Part shown: one piece after another, positions 9,572-18,314 of the stretch
Layout: the number at the start of each line of letters is the position of its first letter
How positions within the stretch are numbered: position 1 is the stretch's first letter
NCBI RefSeq assembly: GCF_001455205.1
Contig: NZ_CP013341.1
Coordinates: forward strand, 682,001 to 746,000
DNA: 64,000 nucleotides
Origin: Nitrosomonas ureae
GTDB lineage: Bacteria > Pseudomonadota > Gammaproteobacteria > Burkholderiales > Nitrosomonadaceae
Direction: 5' to 3'
The notes under the pieces: model-generated
The model's input: only the letters and a program-made list of their open reading frames with translations
Told to the model about the DNA's origin: nothing
The model's database searches: none
Translations under genes and position numbers: made by a program

Positions 9572-10420
9572 ATGGACGAACCCCCACCTAAAAGCGGCTG
9601 GTTGGAGCGGTTAGGGGCAATGCTCATCCGCAAACCGGAAGATCGCGAACAACTGATCACGCTGTTGCACTCCGCCTTTGAACGCAATTTGCTCGATTCC
9701 GATGCACTCAGCATGATCGAAGGGGTCATGCAAGTTTCCGAAATGCAGGCACGCGATATCATGGTGCCGCGTTCGCAAATGGATGTTGTCGACATCAGCA
9801 AGAAGCCGGAACAATTCATTCCCTTTGTCATTGAAGCTGCGCATTCCCGTTTTCCGGTTATAGAAGGCAGCGAAGATGAAATTATCGGTATTCTGCTGGC
9901 GAAGGATTTACTGCGCTATTACGCCGATCCGGAAGAATTCAATATCCGCGACATGTTGCGTCCGGCTGTATTCATCCCCGAATCCAAGCGACTCAATATC
10001 CTGCTTAAGGAATTCCGCAGTAATCGCAATCATATGGCCATCGTCGTGAATGAATATGGAGGGGTAGCCGGCCTAGTGACGATTGAAGATGTCCTCGAAC
10101 AGATTGTGGGAGAAATTGAAGACGAATACGATTTTGATGATGAGGAAGATAACATCGTCATGGAGTCGGATGGACAATACCGTGTCAAGGCGATCACCGA
10201 GATTGACAGCTTCAATGAAGCACTTGGCGCACCCTTCAGCAACGATGATTTCGATACCATAGGCGGGCTGGTGCTCAACAAATTTGGCCGCTTGCCTAAT
10301 CGCGGCGAAAATGTCGTGATCGGTCACTTCAAATTCACTGTGCAACGGGTTGATAGCCGTCGCTTACATGTGCTTAAAGTGGAAAAACTTGCAGCAGAAG
10401 CAGAAATACCCGCAGAATAA
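9572..10420 (+). CDS. corC: CorC/HlyC family CBS-domain protein
   Basis: A 282-residue soluble protein with two CBS domains (about residues 65-190; MVPRSQMDVVDI and MAIVVNEYGGVAGLVTIEDVLE) and a C-terminal CorC_HlyC domain (about 205-280). Such proteins are associated with Mg2+/Co2+ efflux or with envelope maintenance next to apolipoprotein N-acyltransferase. It follows ybeY as in most proteobacteria, but the usual next gene, lnt, is absent here and recJ follows. The transport role is inferred from the family only. Confidence 0.9.
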   Translation: MDEPPPKSGWLERLGAMLIRKPEDREQLITLLHSAFERNLLDSDALSMIEGVMQVSEMQARDIMVPRSQMDVVDISKKPEQFIPFVIEAAHSRFPVIEGSEDEIIGILLAKDLLRYYADPEEFNIRDMLRPAVFIPESKRLNILLKEFRSNRNHMAIVVNEYGGVAGLVTIEDVLEQIVGEIEDEYDFDDEEDNIVMESDGQYRVKAITEIDSFNEALGAPFSNDDFDTIGGLVLNKFGRLPNRGENVVIGHFKFTVQRVDSRRLHVLKVEKLAAEAEIPAE

Positions 10421-10462
10421 ATTCGTTCTTAAAAATTTTGCGTACTATTACTTCTCCGATAC

Positions 10463-12235
10463 ATGACTAGAATCACTACTCGTTCGTATAATTTACAGTC
10501 TTTCCAAACACTGCATGACTGCGGATTACCTCCGGTACTTGCCCGTATTTTTGCTGCACGCGGTATTGAAAACTCAAGCCAGCTCGAAACTGAACTGATA
10601 CGCCTGATCCCATTCGCACAACTCAAAAATATCACGGTAACTGCGGCCTTGCTTGCCGATGCCATTGCCGCAGAGAAGCGTCTGCTAATAATTGCTGATT
10701 ACGACTCCGATGGTGCTACGGCCTGTGCGATCGGTATCCGTATTTTACGCAAGTTTGGTGCCACCATTGATTATCTGGTACCCAATCGGTTTGAATTCGG
10801 CTATGGCCTGACTCCGGAAATCGTACATCTGGCGCACAAAACCAAACAACCTGATCTACTGATTACCGTCGATAACGGTATCGCCAGCGTTGAAGGCGTA
10901 TCAACCGCCAACCGTCTGGGTATGCAAGTGATCATCACCGATCATCATTTGCCTGGCGATGCATTACCTGCGGCCATGGCTATTATCAATCCCAATCAGC
11001 CGGGATGTCCCTTTCCCAGCAAAAGTATTGCAGGTGTGGGAGTCATTTTCTATCTAATGCTGGCGTTACGCGCGGAATTGCGTCAACGGGGCGCTTTCGC
11101 AACAGGTCAGGAACCGAATCTCGCCGGTTTCCTGGATCTGGTCGCATTAGGTACCGTCGCCGATGTCGTCAAACTGGATAGTAATAACCGCATCCTGGTA
11201 CAGCAGGGCTTAGAACGGATTCGGAAAGGGCGCGCTTGTGCGGGCATCAATGCGCTATTGCAAGTATCACGGCGCGACTATGCGCAAATCTCCACCTATG
11301 AACTGGGTTTTATGCTGGGACCGCGGCTCAATGCAGCCGGGCGCCTAGACGATATGTCACTTGGCATTGAATGCTTGATTACCGATGATGAAACTTATGC
11401 ATTGGAAATTGCCAAACAATTGGATGAACTGAACCGACAGCGTCGGGAAATTGAATCCTCCATGCAGGAAAGCGCGTTGATCAAGCTGGATGACATCCTT
11501 AAAATCCGTGATGAAGAAATCCAGACCACCTATAGTATCTGCCTGTTTGATCAAGATTGGCACCAAGGCGTCATCGGCATACTCGCATCGCGCATCAAGG
11601 ATAAATATCACCGGCCGGTCATCATTTTCGCACCGGGCAGTCACGGCGAAATCAAAGGTTCCGGACGATCAATCAACGGTTTACATTTGCGCGACGCACT
11701 GGATCTGGTCGCTAAACAACGCCCCGAGTTGATTAGCAAATTCGGGGGTCACGCTGCTGCAGCCGGATTAACTATCAATGCCGGAGATTTTGAAAAATTC
11801 CGCGATGCCTTTGAGCACGTGGCGCAAATTTTGCTGACACCTGCCAATTTGACACAAATCATCGAAACCGATGGCGATCTGGAGCCCGCTGAAATCAACC
11901 TTGAATTAGCGGCATATCTTGATCGCCAGGTGTGGGGGCAAGGTTTCCCCCAACCTTCGTTCAATGCCCGGTTCTATGTCGAAAGTCAACGCATTGTCGG
12001 CGAAAAACACTTGAAATTGAAGCTCAGAAAACTGGATTGCGCAGACAGCGATCAATTACGAAAATCGGATAATACTTTCGACGGTATCCTGTTTTTCCAG
12101 AACGATCCGCTGCCTGATATCATCGACGCCGTTTATCGATTACAGGTCAATGAATATAATGGAAAAACATCTTTGCAATTTCTGCTTGAACACTGGTTTC
12201 AGGCAGATTTATCCATAATCAACAATGCATCTTGA
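10463..12235 (+). CDS. recJ: Single-stranded-DNA-specific exonuclease RecJ
   Basis: A 590-residue 5'-3' ssDNA exonuclease of the DHH phosphoesterase superfamily, acting in RecF-pathway repair, mismatch repair and base excision repair. The catalytic motifs are DYDSDG (79-84), the DNG in ITVDNGIASVEG, DHH (160-162) and the DHHA1-domain SGRS-like segment (GSGRSINGLHLRDAL) with GGHAAAAG. Length is normal for RecJ. It starts at ATG 10463 and its last 11 bases overlap the next gene. Confidence 0.96.
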   Translation: MTRITTRSYNLQSFQTLHDCGLPPVLARIFAARGIENSSQLETELIRLIPFAQLKNITVTAALLADAIAAEKRLLIIADYDSDGATACAIGIRILRKFGATIDYLVPNRFEFGYGLTPEIVHLAHKTKQPDLLITVDNGIASVEGVSTANRLGMQVIITDHHLPGDALPAAMAIINPNQPGCPFPSKSIAGVGVIFYLMLALRAELRQRGAFATGQEPNLAGFLDLVALGTVADVVKLDSNNRILVQQGLERIRKGRACAGINALLQVSRRDYAQISTYELGFMLGPRLNAAGRLDDMSLGIECLITDDETYALEIAKQLDELNRQRREIESSMQESALIKLDDILKIRDEEIQTTYSICLFDQDWHQGVIGILASRIKDKYHRPVIIFAPGSHGEIKGSGRSINGLHLRDALDLVAKQRPELISKFGGHAAAAGLTINAGDFEKFRDAFEHVAQILLTPANLTQIIETDGDLEPAEINLELAAYLDRQVWGQGFPQPSFNARFYVESQRIVGEKHLKLKLRKLDCADSDQLRKSDNTFDGILFFQNDPLPDIIDAVYRLQVNEYNGKTSLQFLLEHWFQADLSIINNAS

Positions 12236-13487
12236 ATTCACACTCAATGGCGAATTGGCCGCTTTGCCGCATTTTCTAACCAGCTTGGCGATCGGCTTGC
12301 TGATCGGGTTGGAACGTGAGCGTAGCCCGGGATCTCGGGCAGGATTGAGAACTTTTGCGTTGGTTGCATTATTCGGTACGCTGGCTGCAATGCTGTCGGA
12401 AAAAGCCACGCCCTGGCTGCTGCCGAGCGGTTTGGTGATTGTCGGTCTGATGACCATTTCCACTTATCTCCGCGCCAAAGACAAAAACGCCGATCCGGGC
12501 ACTACGACAGTAGCCGCGATTCTGGTCTGCTATGGTCTGGGCGCTGCCGTGTGGTACGGTTACCATAACCTGGCTGTCATGCTGGCGATTATCACCACGA
12601 TATTGCTGTATTTCAAAGCAGAATTGCACGGCATCACGCAGAATCTGAGTCGACGCGATTTGATCTCGGTATTACAGTTTGCCGTACTGTCGTTTATCAT
12701 CCTGCCGATCCTGCCGGATAAGAATTTTGGGCCTTATGAGGCAACTAATCCTTATCAGATCTGGCTTATGGTGGTATTGATATCGGGCGTCAGCCTTGCG
12801 GGATATATCGCACTCCGACTCCTGGGACAACGTCATGGCGCTATTTTGGGTTTATTCGGCGGACTGGTTTCCAGTACTGCCACAACGCTGGTATACGCGC
12901 GCCGCAGCGTTGAGAATCAGAGTTTTACTCAACTGGCCGTCGTGGTTATCCTGATCGCCAACCTGACCGTCCTGATCCGCTTAGCCATAATCAGTGCGGT
13001 GGCTTCTCCTGCCATAGTGCCGCAATTGCTACCCGTTCTGGGCAGCGGCTTTCTATTGGGAGCCAGCGTTACGGCTTACTGGTGGCACAAGCTCAGCGCG
13101 CTGCAAGAAGAAGCGCCCATGCCGGAAATCAAGAATCCTACCGAGATCCGAACAGCAGCAACCTTTGGACTGATTTATGGCATTGTCCTGTTCTGCTCCG
13201 CATGGCTTTCCGACATCGCGGGCAGCGGTGGATTATACGCAGTCGCAGTGATCTCCGGCTTAACCGATGTCGATGCTATCACCTTATCAAGCTTGCGCTT
13301 ATACGAACTGGGAAAACTGGACATCACGCAAACCGTCATGGCCATTTCACTGGGATTGCTCTCCAACATCGGCTTCAAACTTGGTCTCATTTTTTTCTTC
13401 GGTCACCGTTTACTAGCAAGGCAGTGTATTTCGGGCATGCTGGCAACAGCTGGCGGAATAGGATTGGCGTTATTGTTTTTGATTTAG
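12225..13487 (+). CDS. MgtC/DUF4010 family membrane protein
   Basis: A 420-residue polytopic membrane protein. The N-terminal third resembles the MgtC/SapB domain (LAIGLLIGLERERSPGSRAG, then FALVALFGTLAAML), and the rest has the multi-helix organisation of DUF4010 proteins, about eleven hydrophobic segments in all. The C-terminal part contains the family-typical SGLTDVDAITLSSLRL. The substrate is unknown. The start codon lies within the end of recJ, so the two are probably translated together. Confidence 0.8.
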   Translation: MHLEFTLNGELAALPHFLTSLAIGLLIGLERERSPGSRAGLRTFALVALFGTLAAMLSEKATPWLLPSGLVIVGLMTISTYLRAKDKNADPGTTTVAAILVCYGLGAAVWYGYHNLAVMLAIITTILLYFKAELHGITQNLSRRDLISVLQFAVLSFIILPILPDKNFGPYEATNPYQIWLMVVLISGVSLAGYIALRLLGQRHGAILGLFGGLVSSTATTLVYARRSVENQSFTQLAVVVILIANLTVLIRLAIISAVASPAIVPQLLPVLGSGFLLGASVTAYWWHKLSALQEEAPMPEIKNPTEIRTAATFGLIYGIVLFCSAWLSDIAGSGGLYAVAVISGLTDVDAITLSSLRLYELGKLDITQTVMAISLGLLSNIGFKLGLIFFFGHRLLARQCISGMLATAGGIGLALLFLI

Positions 13488-13512
13488 CCGATCTGATAAG
13501 AAATTTCCGCAC

Positions 13513-14268
13513 ATGAGCTTTCCCATCGATATCCGTGAACAAGCCGGAGTGCGCACATTGCATTTCGGCTCCGACTGGATCCAGGGTGCAATGCGCATCG
13601 CGCGCCCCTGGCGTCTGGAACTCGACTATACCCGGGAGATGATGGCCAGCCTGTTACTGAGAGACGCTGCGCGCTTTCCGCGCAACGTGCTGCTGATCGG
13701 CCTTGGCGCAGCATCCCTGACCAAATTTATTTATCGCCACTATCCGCTAACAGAACTGACCGTGGTTGAGATCGAACCGCGCGTGGTTGCCGCAGCCAGG
13801 CAATTTTTCAAACTGCCGGAAGACGCGTCCCGCCTTAATATCGTGATTGCAGACGGCTCACAGTATATCGCCAATCATGACAAGACTTACGACCTGATCC
13901 TGGTGGATGGTTTCGATGCCAATGCGCGTCCCGGTGAACTGAATAGACTGCCGTTTTACCGGATGTGCCGCGCGCGCTTGAACAATAACGGCATTCTTGT
14001 GGTGAATTTGCTCGGGCGCAGCCGCGGGTACCAGTCTAGCCTGGAACGCATCAAAACCTCGTTCGACCAACGCGCTCTGGCTTTCCCTTCCTGCGACAGC
14101 GGCAACGTCATTGCCATAGCCACTACCGGAGAGAAAATCGAGATCGCACTGAATGAACTCAAGAAACAAGCACACGAATTGAAGGCGAAAACCGACCTCA
14201 ATCTGCTGCCGACGCTGGTGCGTCTGGAACAGGCAAAATCTTGTGCGGGTGGAATTCTTACGATTTAA
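13513..14268 (+). CDS. Spermidine-synthase-like methyltransferase-fold protein
   Basis: A 251-residue class I Rossmann protein of the spermine/spermidine synthase family. Visible motifs are the nucleotide-binding loop LLIGLGAASLTKF, the acidic strand end VVEIEPRVVAAARQFF, and IADGSQYI followed by YDLILVDGFD. It is shorter than SpeE and has a reduced N-terminal beta domain. The aminopropyl-acceptor region differs, so true spermidine synthase activity is not assured. It lies 25 bases after the DUF4010 gene, at the end of the plus-strand cluster. Confidence 0.8.
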   Translation: MSFPIDIREQAGVRTLHFGSDWIQGAMRIARPWRLELDYTREMMASLLLRDAARFPRNVLLIGLGAASLTKFIYRHYPLTELTVVEIEPRVVAAARQFFKLPEDASRLNIVIADGSQYIANHDKTYDLILVDGFDANARPGELNRLPFYRMCRARLNNNGILVVNLLGRSRGYQSSLERIKTSFDQRALAFPSCDSGNVIAIATTGEKIEIALNELKKQAHELKAKTDLNLLPTLVRLEQAKSCAGGILTI

Positions 14269-14471
14269 CAAAAGCTAAAAAGAGCTCTGCTTGGAGACAG
14301 GTCGCGAATCGAGGATATTATTGATGAGTTGGATATATTTCTGTTCCTTAATCTATGCTGGTGATTCTGTATCTGATCCCTTTCGGAACGCTCAAATCGC
14401 TTATACTATTGATCTCCAACAATCAAAAGTTAAATTGATAATTATCGTAATTTCTTTTTAAGGGTTTTATC

Positions 14472-15287
14472 ATGGAAAATCTCGTCCCTATACTAGATCA
14501 GATTAATCAGACTCTTAAAGAATTCTCTCCTGGATTAAAAGAAATAACAGAAATTCTTGGGAAAACTTTTTCAATGGATCATCATTTATTTTTTATAATA
14601 ATTGCTGCTCTAGTTGGAAATATATTAGGCTATCTTATACATGGTGTAGTTAAATCAGAAGAAAGAAAGTACGAAGTCAGCGTTCAAAATAAAAACCGAG
14701 AAAAGCAAAGAAAGCTTATCTCTGCACTATTAGGTGATGAAATAGTATTGCGTTGGAACAAAGATAAAGGTATCGCTGAAGATTTCAACAAAATTTTTAA
14801 GAATTCAGATGTCCAGAGCCTCTTTAGGACTACATTTAAATCCAGTGACCTGCATACTTTTAGGCAATGTGCACATGATATGAATTTATTAACTGTATTT
14901 GATGATAAGGCAGTCGTTTCGCATGTGATTTATGTTTATATGTTGTCCAAAGACCTGGAAGATAATCTTGATGATTTTAAGAAACAAATGACTCTCTATC
15001 TATCCGTTAAAGAACTAGCATCCATCGAGGAATTAACACGTACAATTAAGAATCAAGCTAGTAATCATCAAAACTACGCAACAGCCTTAATAAGTGCATG
15101 GAACAATACAAAAAAAGAATTTGATAAATTAGACGCCAAGCTTCTTGAGATATATAAACGTATTGAGGATGATTACATTGAATATTGTAAAGATAGTAAA
15201 TTTTCAAATGAAAATGAACTAATCAATATTCGAGATAATATTAGAAAAAAGCTTCCAGAAATAGCCGATATGCGGCTTCCTAAATAA
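14472..15287 (+). CDS. Unrecognised membrane-anchored coiled-coil protein
   Basis: A 271-residue protein of no family I recognise. A short amphipathic N-terminus precedes a single membrane span (about residues 38-58, LFFIIIAALVGNILGYLIHG). After it comes a cytoplasmic, strongly charged, mostly helical region of about 210 residues with probable coiled coils (KELASIEELTRTIKNQASN; EFDKLDAKLLEIYKRIEDDY). The ATG at 14472 follows AAGGG at a good distance. Its A/T-rich codons (AAA, AAT, ATT, TTA) contrast with the GC-richer genes just upstream, which suggests it was acquired. Function unknown. Confidence 0.7.
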   Translation: MENLVPILDQINQTLKEFSPGLKEITEILGKTFSMDHHLFFIIIAALVGNILGYLIHGVVKSEERKYEVSVQNKNREKQRKLISALLGDEIVLRWNKDKGIAEDFNKIFKNSDVQSLFRTTFKSSDLHTFRQCAHDMNLLTVFDDKAVVSHVIYVYMLSKDLEDNLDDFKKQMTLYLSVKELASIEELTRTIKNQASNHQNYATALISAWNNTKKEFDKLDAKLLEIYKRIEDDYIEYCKDSKFSNENELINIRDNIRKKLPEIADMRLPK

Positions 15288-16000
15288 TCAATCTCTCTGA
15301 GAGAACTCAAGTTTCGAGGTATTTTAGATCTTACAAATAATTTGTACTAGTTCAGATTTAATCGTATAAAGCATTTTAAATAAAGAGTGTTACCGAGTTT
15401 GATATGGGTTAATCCTTAAATCAAATGAAACAAAAAGGTAACGCTCATGCTCGAATAAGCAAAGTATCACAGATACAAAATCGAGAATATAGATTATTAA
15501 GCATAAATATTTGCGCTTAATCGACAATATTTTCAATTTGCGACCTCTCCACGCTTCATTTAAACGAGTACAGGGTATTGAAATGAAGGCATGCCCGCAT
15601 TGGAGTAAGAAGTGAAGAATCATCACCGCCATTTTGTAGAAGTCGACGAATTGACAGATTCTCGAGTATCCGAGCTTGCCGGTTCTGGCACCATTTAAGG
15701 CATTCACACAAATCAATGATTTTTTCGAGCCAATCGTGGATCCCGTTCTCACTTTTTTAAAGTTTTCTTCAATTGATTATTCAGTGTTTGACAGCCGGGC
15801 CTCCTTTCAATACATTCCATCCTCGTGTTGGCGATGAATTCTAATTTCATAAGCAACAAGAGTATTATTCACCCTATTCTGAATATTAGATAAATAAATA
15901 GGGGAACCCAAACTAGAAGATACTTATCTGTATCGGGTTCTGTTGACATCAGCTCTCAGTCAAAATATCACAAAATTAACCAATTTATAACCAAGGCATT
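15288..16000. other. Long AT-rich intergenic region
   Basis: About 710 bases without a convincing gene. An imperfect inverted pair, GAGTGTTACC and GGTAACGCTC, lies near 15385-15447 and may be a mobile-element remnant or a hairpin. A 120-codon minus-strand frame at 15390-15752 lacks a good start and any recognisable motif. With the 14472 gene, this patch separates two stretches of ordinary genes. Confidence 0.4.
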
Positions 16001-17854
16001 GTGCTAGACATTCAATCTTTAACGTATCTGCAGGGCGGCATTCCGTTGCTGGAGAATTGCAATCTGCAAATTTTTTCCAATCAGCGTGTGGGGCTGGTGG
16101 GTAAGAATGGCAGTGGCAAATCGACTTTATTCCGATTGATTCGCGGCGTGCTTAAACCGGATAGTGGGGAAGTAAGCTTCCAATCCGGAAAAACGGTCGC
16201 TTTTGTCGAACAGGAGATCATCGATTCCGATCAATCGGCAATTTCATTTGTGTTGGATGGCGATGTCGAGCTGTGTCAACTGGAAAAAATTCTGGCGCAG
16301 GTTGAACATGATGCAGCCTGGTTTGAGGCACAGCAACGTTACGAAACGATCGGTGGTTATAGCGCACGATCACGCGCGGCGCAGTTACTAAATGGACTGG
16401 GGTTCGCCAATGCTATTCTGGAAAAACCGGTCAATCATTTTTCCGGCGGCTGGCGCATGCGTTTGAATCTGGCTCGAGCCTTAATGCATCGTGCTGATTT
16501 GTTGTTGCTGGATGAGCCTACCAATCATCTGGATCTTGAAGCCATTCTTTGGCTAGAGCAGTATTTAGCACGTTATCCGGGAAGTGTGATCGTTGTTTCT
16601 CACGATCGTGAGTTTCTGAATGCTTGCGTGCAGCGCATCGCGCATATCAACAACCGAAAAATTGATAGCTATAGCGGTAACTACGATGATTTCGAGCGCG
16701 CGCGTGCTGAACATCTTGCGCAACATGCTCAAGCGTTTCAACAACAACAAAAGCAAATTGCGCATATGGAAGATTTTGTGCGGCGCTTTCGCGCCAAGGC
16801 AACCAAAGCCAAACAAGCACAAAGCCGGATCAAAGCCCTGGATCGGCTGGCGCGCCTTGCACCGGTGCACATTGAAGATGGTCATTTTGGGCTGCAGATT
16901 GAAGCGCCAGAACGTAGCCCGGATGTTTTGCTGCGGATAAAGGATATGAGCTTTGGTTACGGTGATCAGCAGCTATTCCAGCATGTCAATCTTGTGTTAC
17001 AAGCAGGTTCGCGCATTGCATTACTGGGACCGAACGGTGCCGGAAAATCCACCTTGATAAAATTAATGACCGGGGAAATCAAGCCCACTTCAGGCTTTAT
17101 TGAGCAGGCGCCTAACATCGGCATGGGTTACTTTGCCCAACATCAGTTGGAAAATCTCGATAGTGAATCGACTCCTTTACAGCATATGAAACGACTTGAT
17201 CCGGCACAAACCGAATTGAGTTTGCGTAATTTTCTCGGCAGATTTGGCCTGGGCGGGGATCACGAAGATCGTCCGGTAGCGACCTTCTCCGGTGGAGAAA
17301 AGAGCCGTCTGGCTCTGGCAATGCTGGCCTGGCAAAAACCGCATTTCCTGTTGCTGGATGAACCGACCAATCATCTGGATCTGGATATGCGCGATGCGCT
17401 GACGCTGGCGTTGGAGGCCTATACCGGGGCTGTGGTGTTGGTTTCGCATGATCGCAGCCTGGTGCGTGCGGTAGCGGATGAATTGTGGCTGGTGGCGGAT
17501 GGCCAAGCGCAATTGCTGGATGGCGACTTGGAAGATTATAAACGTTGGATAGAAGCCCGCCGCGCCAGAGAAGCTGAAGAATTACGGTCAATCGCACCTA
17601 AAACCCAAATCAAAACGACGACCAAGCCTAACAAAAAGATCCTGCTGTCCAAGCAATCTAAGCTTGAAACTACTTTGACGATTGCACAAAAAGAATTGGC
17701 CGAGGCAAATCGCCGTTTAGCCGATCCGGCTACTTATGTGAACTGTTCCCGGAATGAAATTGATCAACTGAGTGAAACGCTCGTCAAGCTCGAGAAGAAA
17801 GTAGCGGAATTGGAGGAAAATTGGCTGGAACTGGAAATGGCGCTGGAAGAATAG
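16001..17854 (+). CDS. ABC-F family ATP-binding protein (YheS-like)
   Basis: A 617-residue duplicated ABC ATPase without membrane segments, of the ABC-F class that acts on the ribosome. First domain: Walker A GKNGSGKST, signature FSGGWRMRLNLARAL, Walker B LLLLDEPTNHLDLEAI. Second domain: GPNGAGKST, FSGGEKSRLALAML, FLLLDEPTNHLDLD. Between them lies the charged linker that reaches the ribosomal tRNA sites, and a C-terminal coiled coil covers about residues 545-615. The start is GTG 16001 with AAGG eight bases upstream. It is closest in layout to YheS/Uup, and the exact subfamily cannot be fixed by eye. Confidence 0.9.
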   Translation: MLDIQSLTYLQGGIPLLENCNLQIFSNQRVGLVGKNGSGKSTLFRLIRGVLKPDSGEVSFQSGKTVAFVEQEIIDSDQSAISFVLDGDVELCQLEKILAQVEHDAAWFEAQQRYETIGGYSARSRAAQLLNGLGFANAILEKPVNHFSGGWRMRLNLARALMHRADLLLLDEPTNHLDLEAILWLEQYLARYPGSVIVVSHDREFLNACVQRIAHINNRKIDSYSGNYDDFERARAEHLAQHAQAFQQQQKQIAHMEDFVRRFRAKATKAKQAQSRIKALDRLARLAPVHIEDGHFGLQIEAPERSPDVLLRIKDMSFGYGDQQLFQHVNLVLQAGSRIALLGPNGAGKSTLIKLMTGEIKPTSGFIEQAPNIGMGYFAQHQLENLDSESTPLQHMKRLDPAQTELSLRNFLGRFGLGGDHEDRPVATFSGGEKSRLALAMLAWQKPHFLLLDEPTNHLDLDMRDALTLALEAYTGAVVLVSHDRSLVRAVADELWLVADGQAQLLDGDLEDYKRWIEARRAREAEELRSIAPKTQIKTTTKPNKKILLSKQSKLETTLTIAQKELAEANRRLADPATYVNCSRNEIDQLSETLVKLEKKVAELEENWLELEMALEE

Positions 17855-17892
17855 CGCAAACGATATTTGCACCGCCTGCGGGCAGGGTCCGG

Positions 17893-18216
17893 TTAAACCT
17901 GCATATTCATAATTTCCTGGTACGCGGTTACCAGCTTGTTTCTGACTTGAACCATCGATTGAAAGGAAACGTTGGCCTTTTGCAACGAAATCATTACCTC
18001 ATGCAAATCCACATTGGATTGATCGCTGACAAACTGTTCGCTCAATCTATCAGCACTCACCTGCGATTTATTGACTTGATCAATAGCGGATTTAAGCTTC
18101 TCGCTAAAATCAACGCTGGCTACTTCATCAATGCCCGGTTGTTTTTTGGTGCCGGAAGCAAGTGCTGAAGCCGCTTGCAACTGCTGCAAAATATTATCAA
18201 TTCCGTTTTTGTCCAT
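17893..18216 (-). CDS. fliE: Flagellar hook-basal body complex protein FliE
   Basis: A 107-residue protein that joins the MS-ring to the proximal rod and is needed early for export. The conserved C-terminal half, VDLHEVMISLQKANVSFQSM followed by VRNKLVTAYQEIMNMQV, is diagnostic. It lies on minus downstream of the two-component genes, whereas fliF starts divergently beyond them; in most bacteria fliE sits directly before fliF. A separate sigma-70-type promoter candidate precedes it (18274-18301). Confidence 0.95.
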   Translation of the reverse strand: MDKNGIDNILQQLQAASALASGTKKQPGIDEVASVDFSEKLKSAIDQVNKSQVSADRLSEQFVSDQSNVDLHEVMISLQKANVSFQSMVQVRNKLVTAYQEIMNMQV

Positions 18217-18273
18217 GATTCACCTCAGTACCAATTTTTCAAACTATCGCCCAGAATCCAGAAATATTCAAAT

Positions 18274-18301
18274 ATTATATAAAGTTGCACGTAATTGTCT
18301 A
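18274..18301 (-). promoter_or_regulatory. Candidate sigma-70 promoter for fliE
   Basis: Minus-strand TAGACA (18296-18301) and a perfect TATAAT (18274-18279) with a 16-base spacer, about 60 bases upstream of the fliE ATG. It lies in the 98-base gap after the response-regulator gene. The fit is good by eye but the AT-rich context raises the chance rate. Confidence 0.45.
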
Positions 18302-18314
18302 TAGGCGATATGTG

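Noticed and set aside
15390..15752. A 120-codon minus-strand open frame in the AT-rich spacer
   Set aside because: No ribosome binding site, no motif, and other frames of the same DNA look equally plausible, so coding is not supported.
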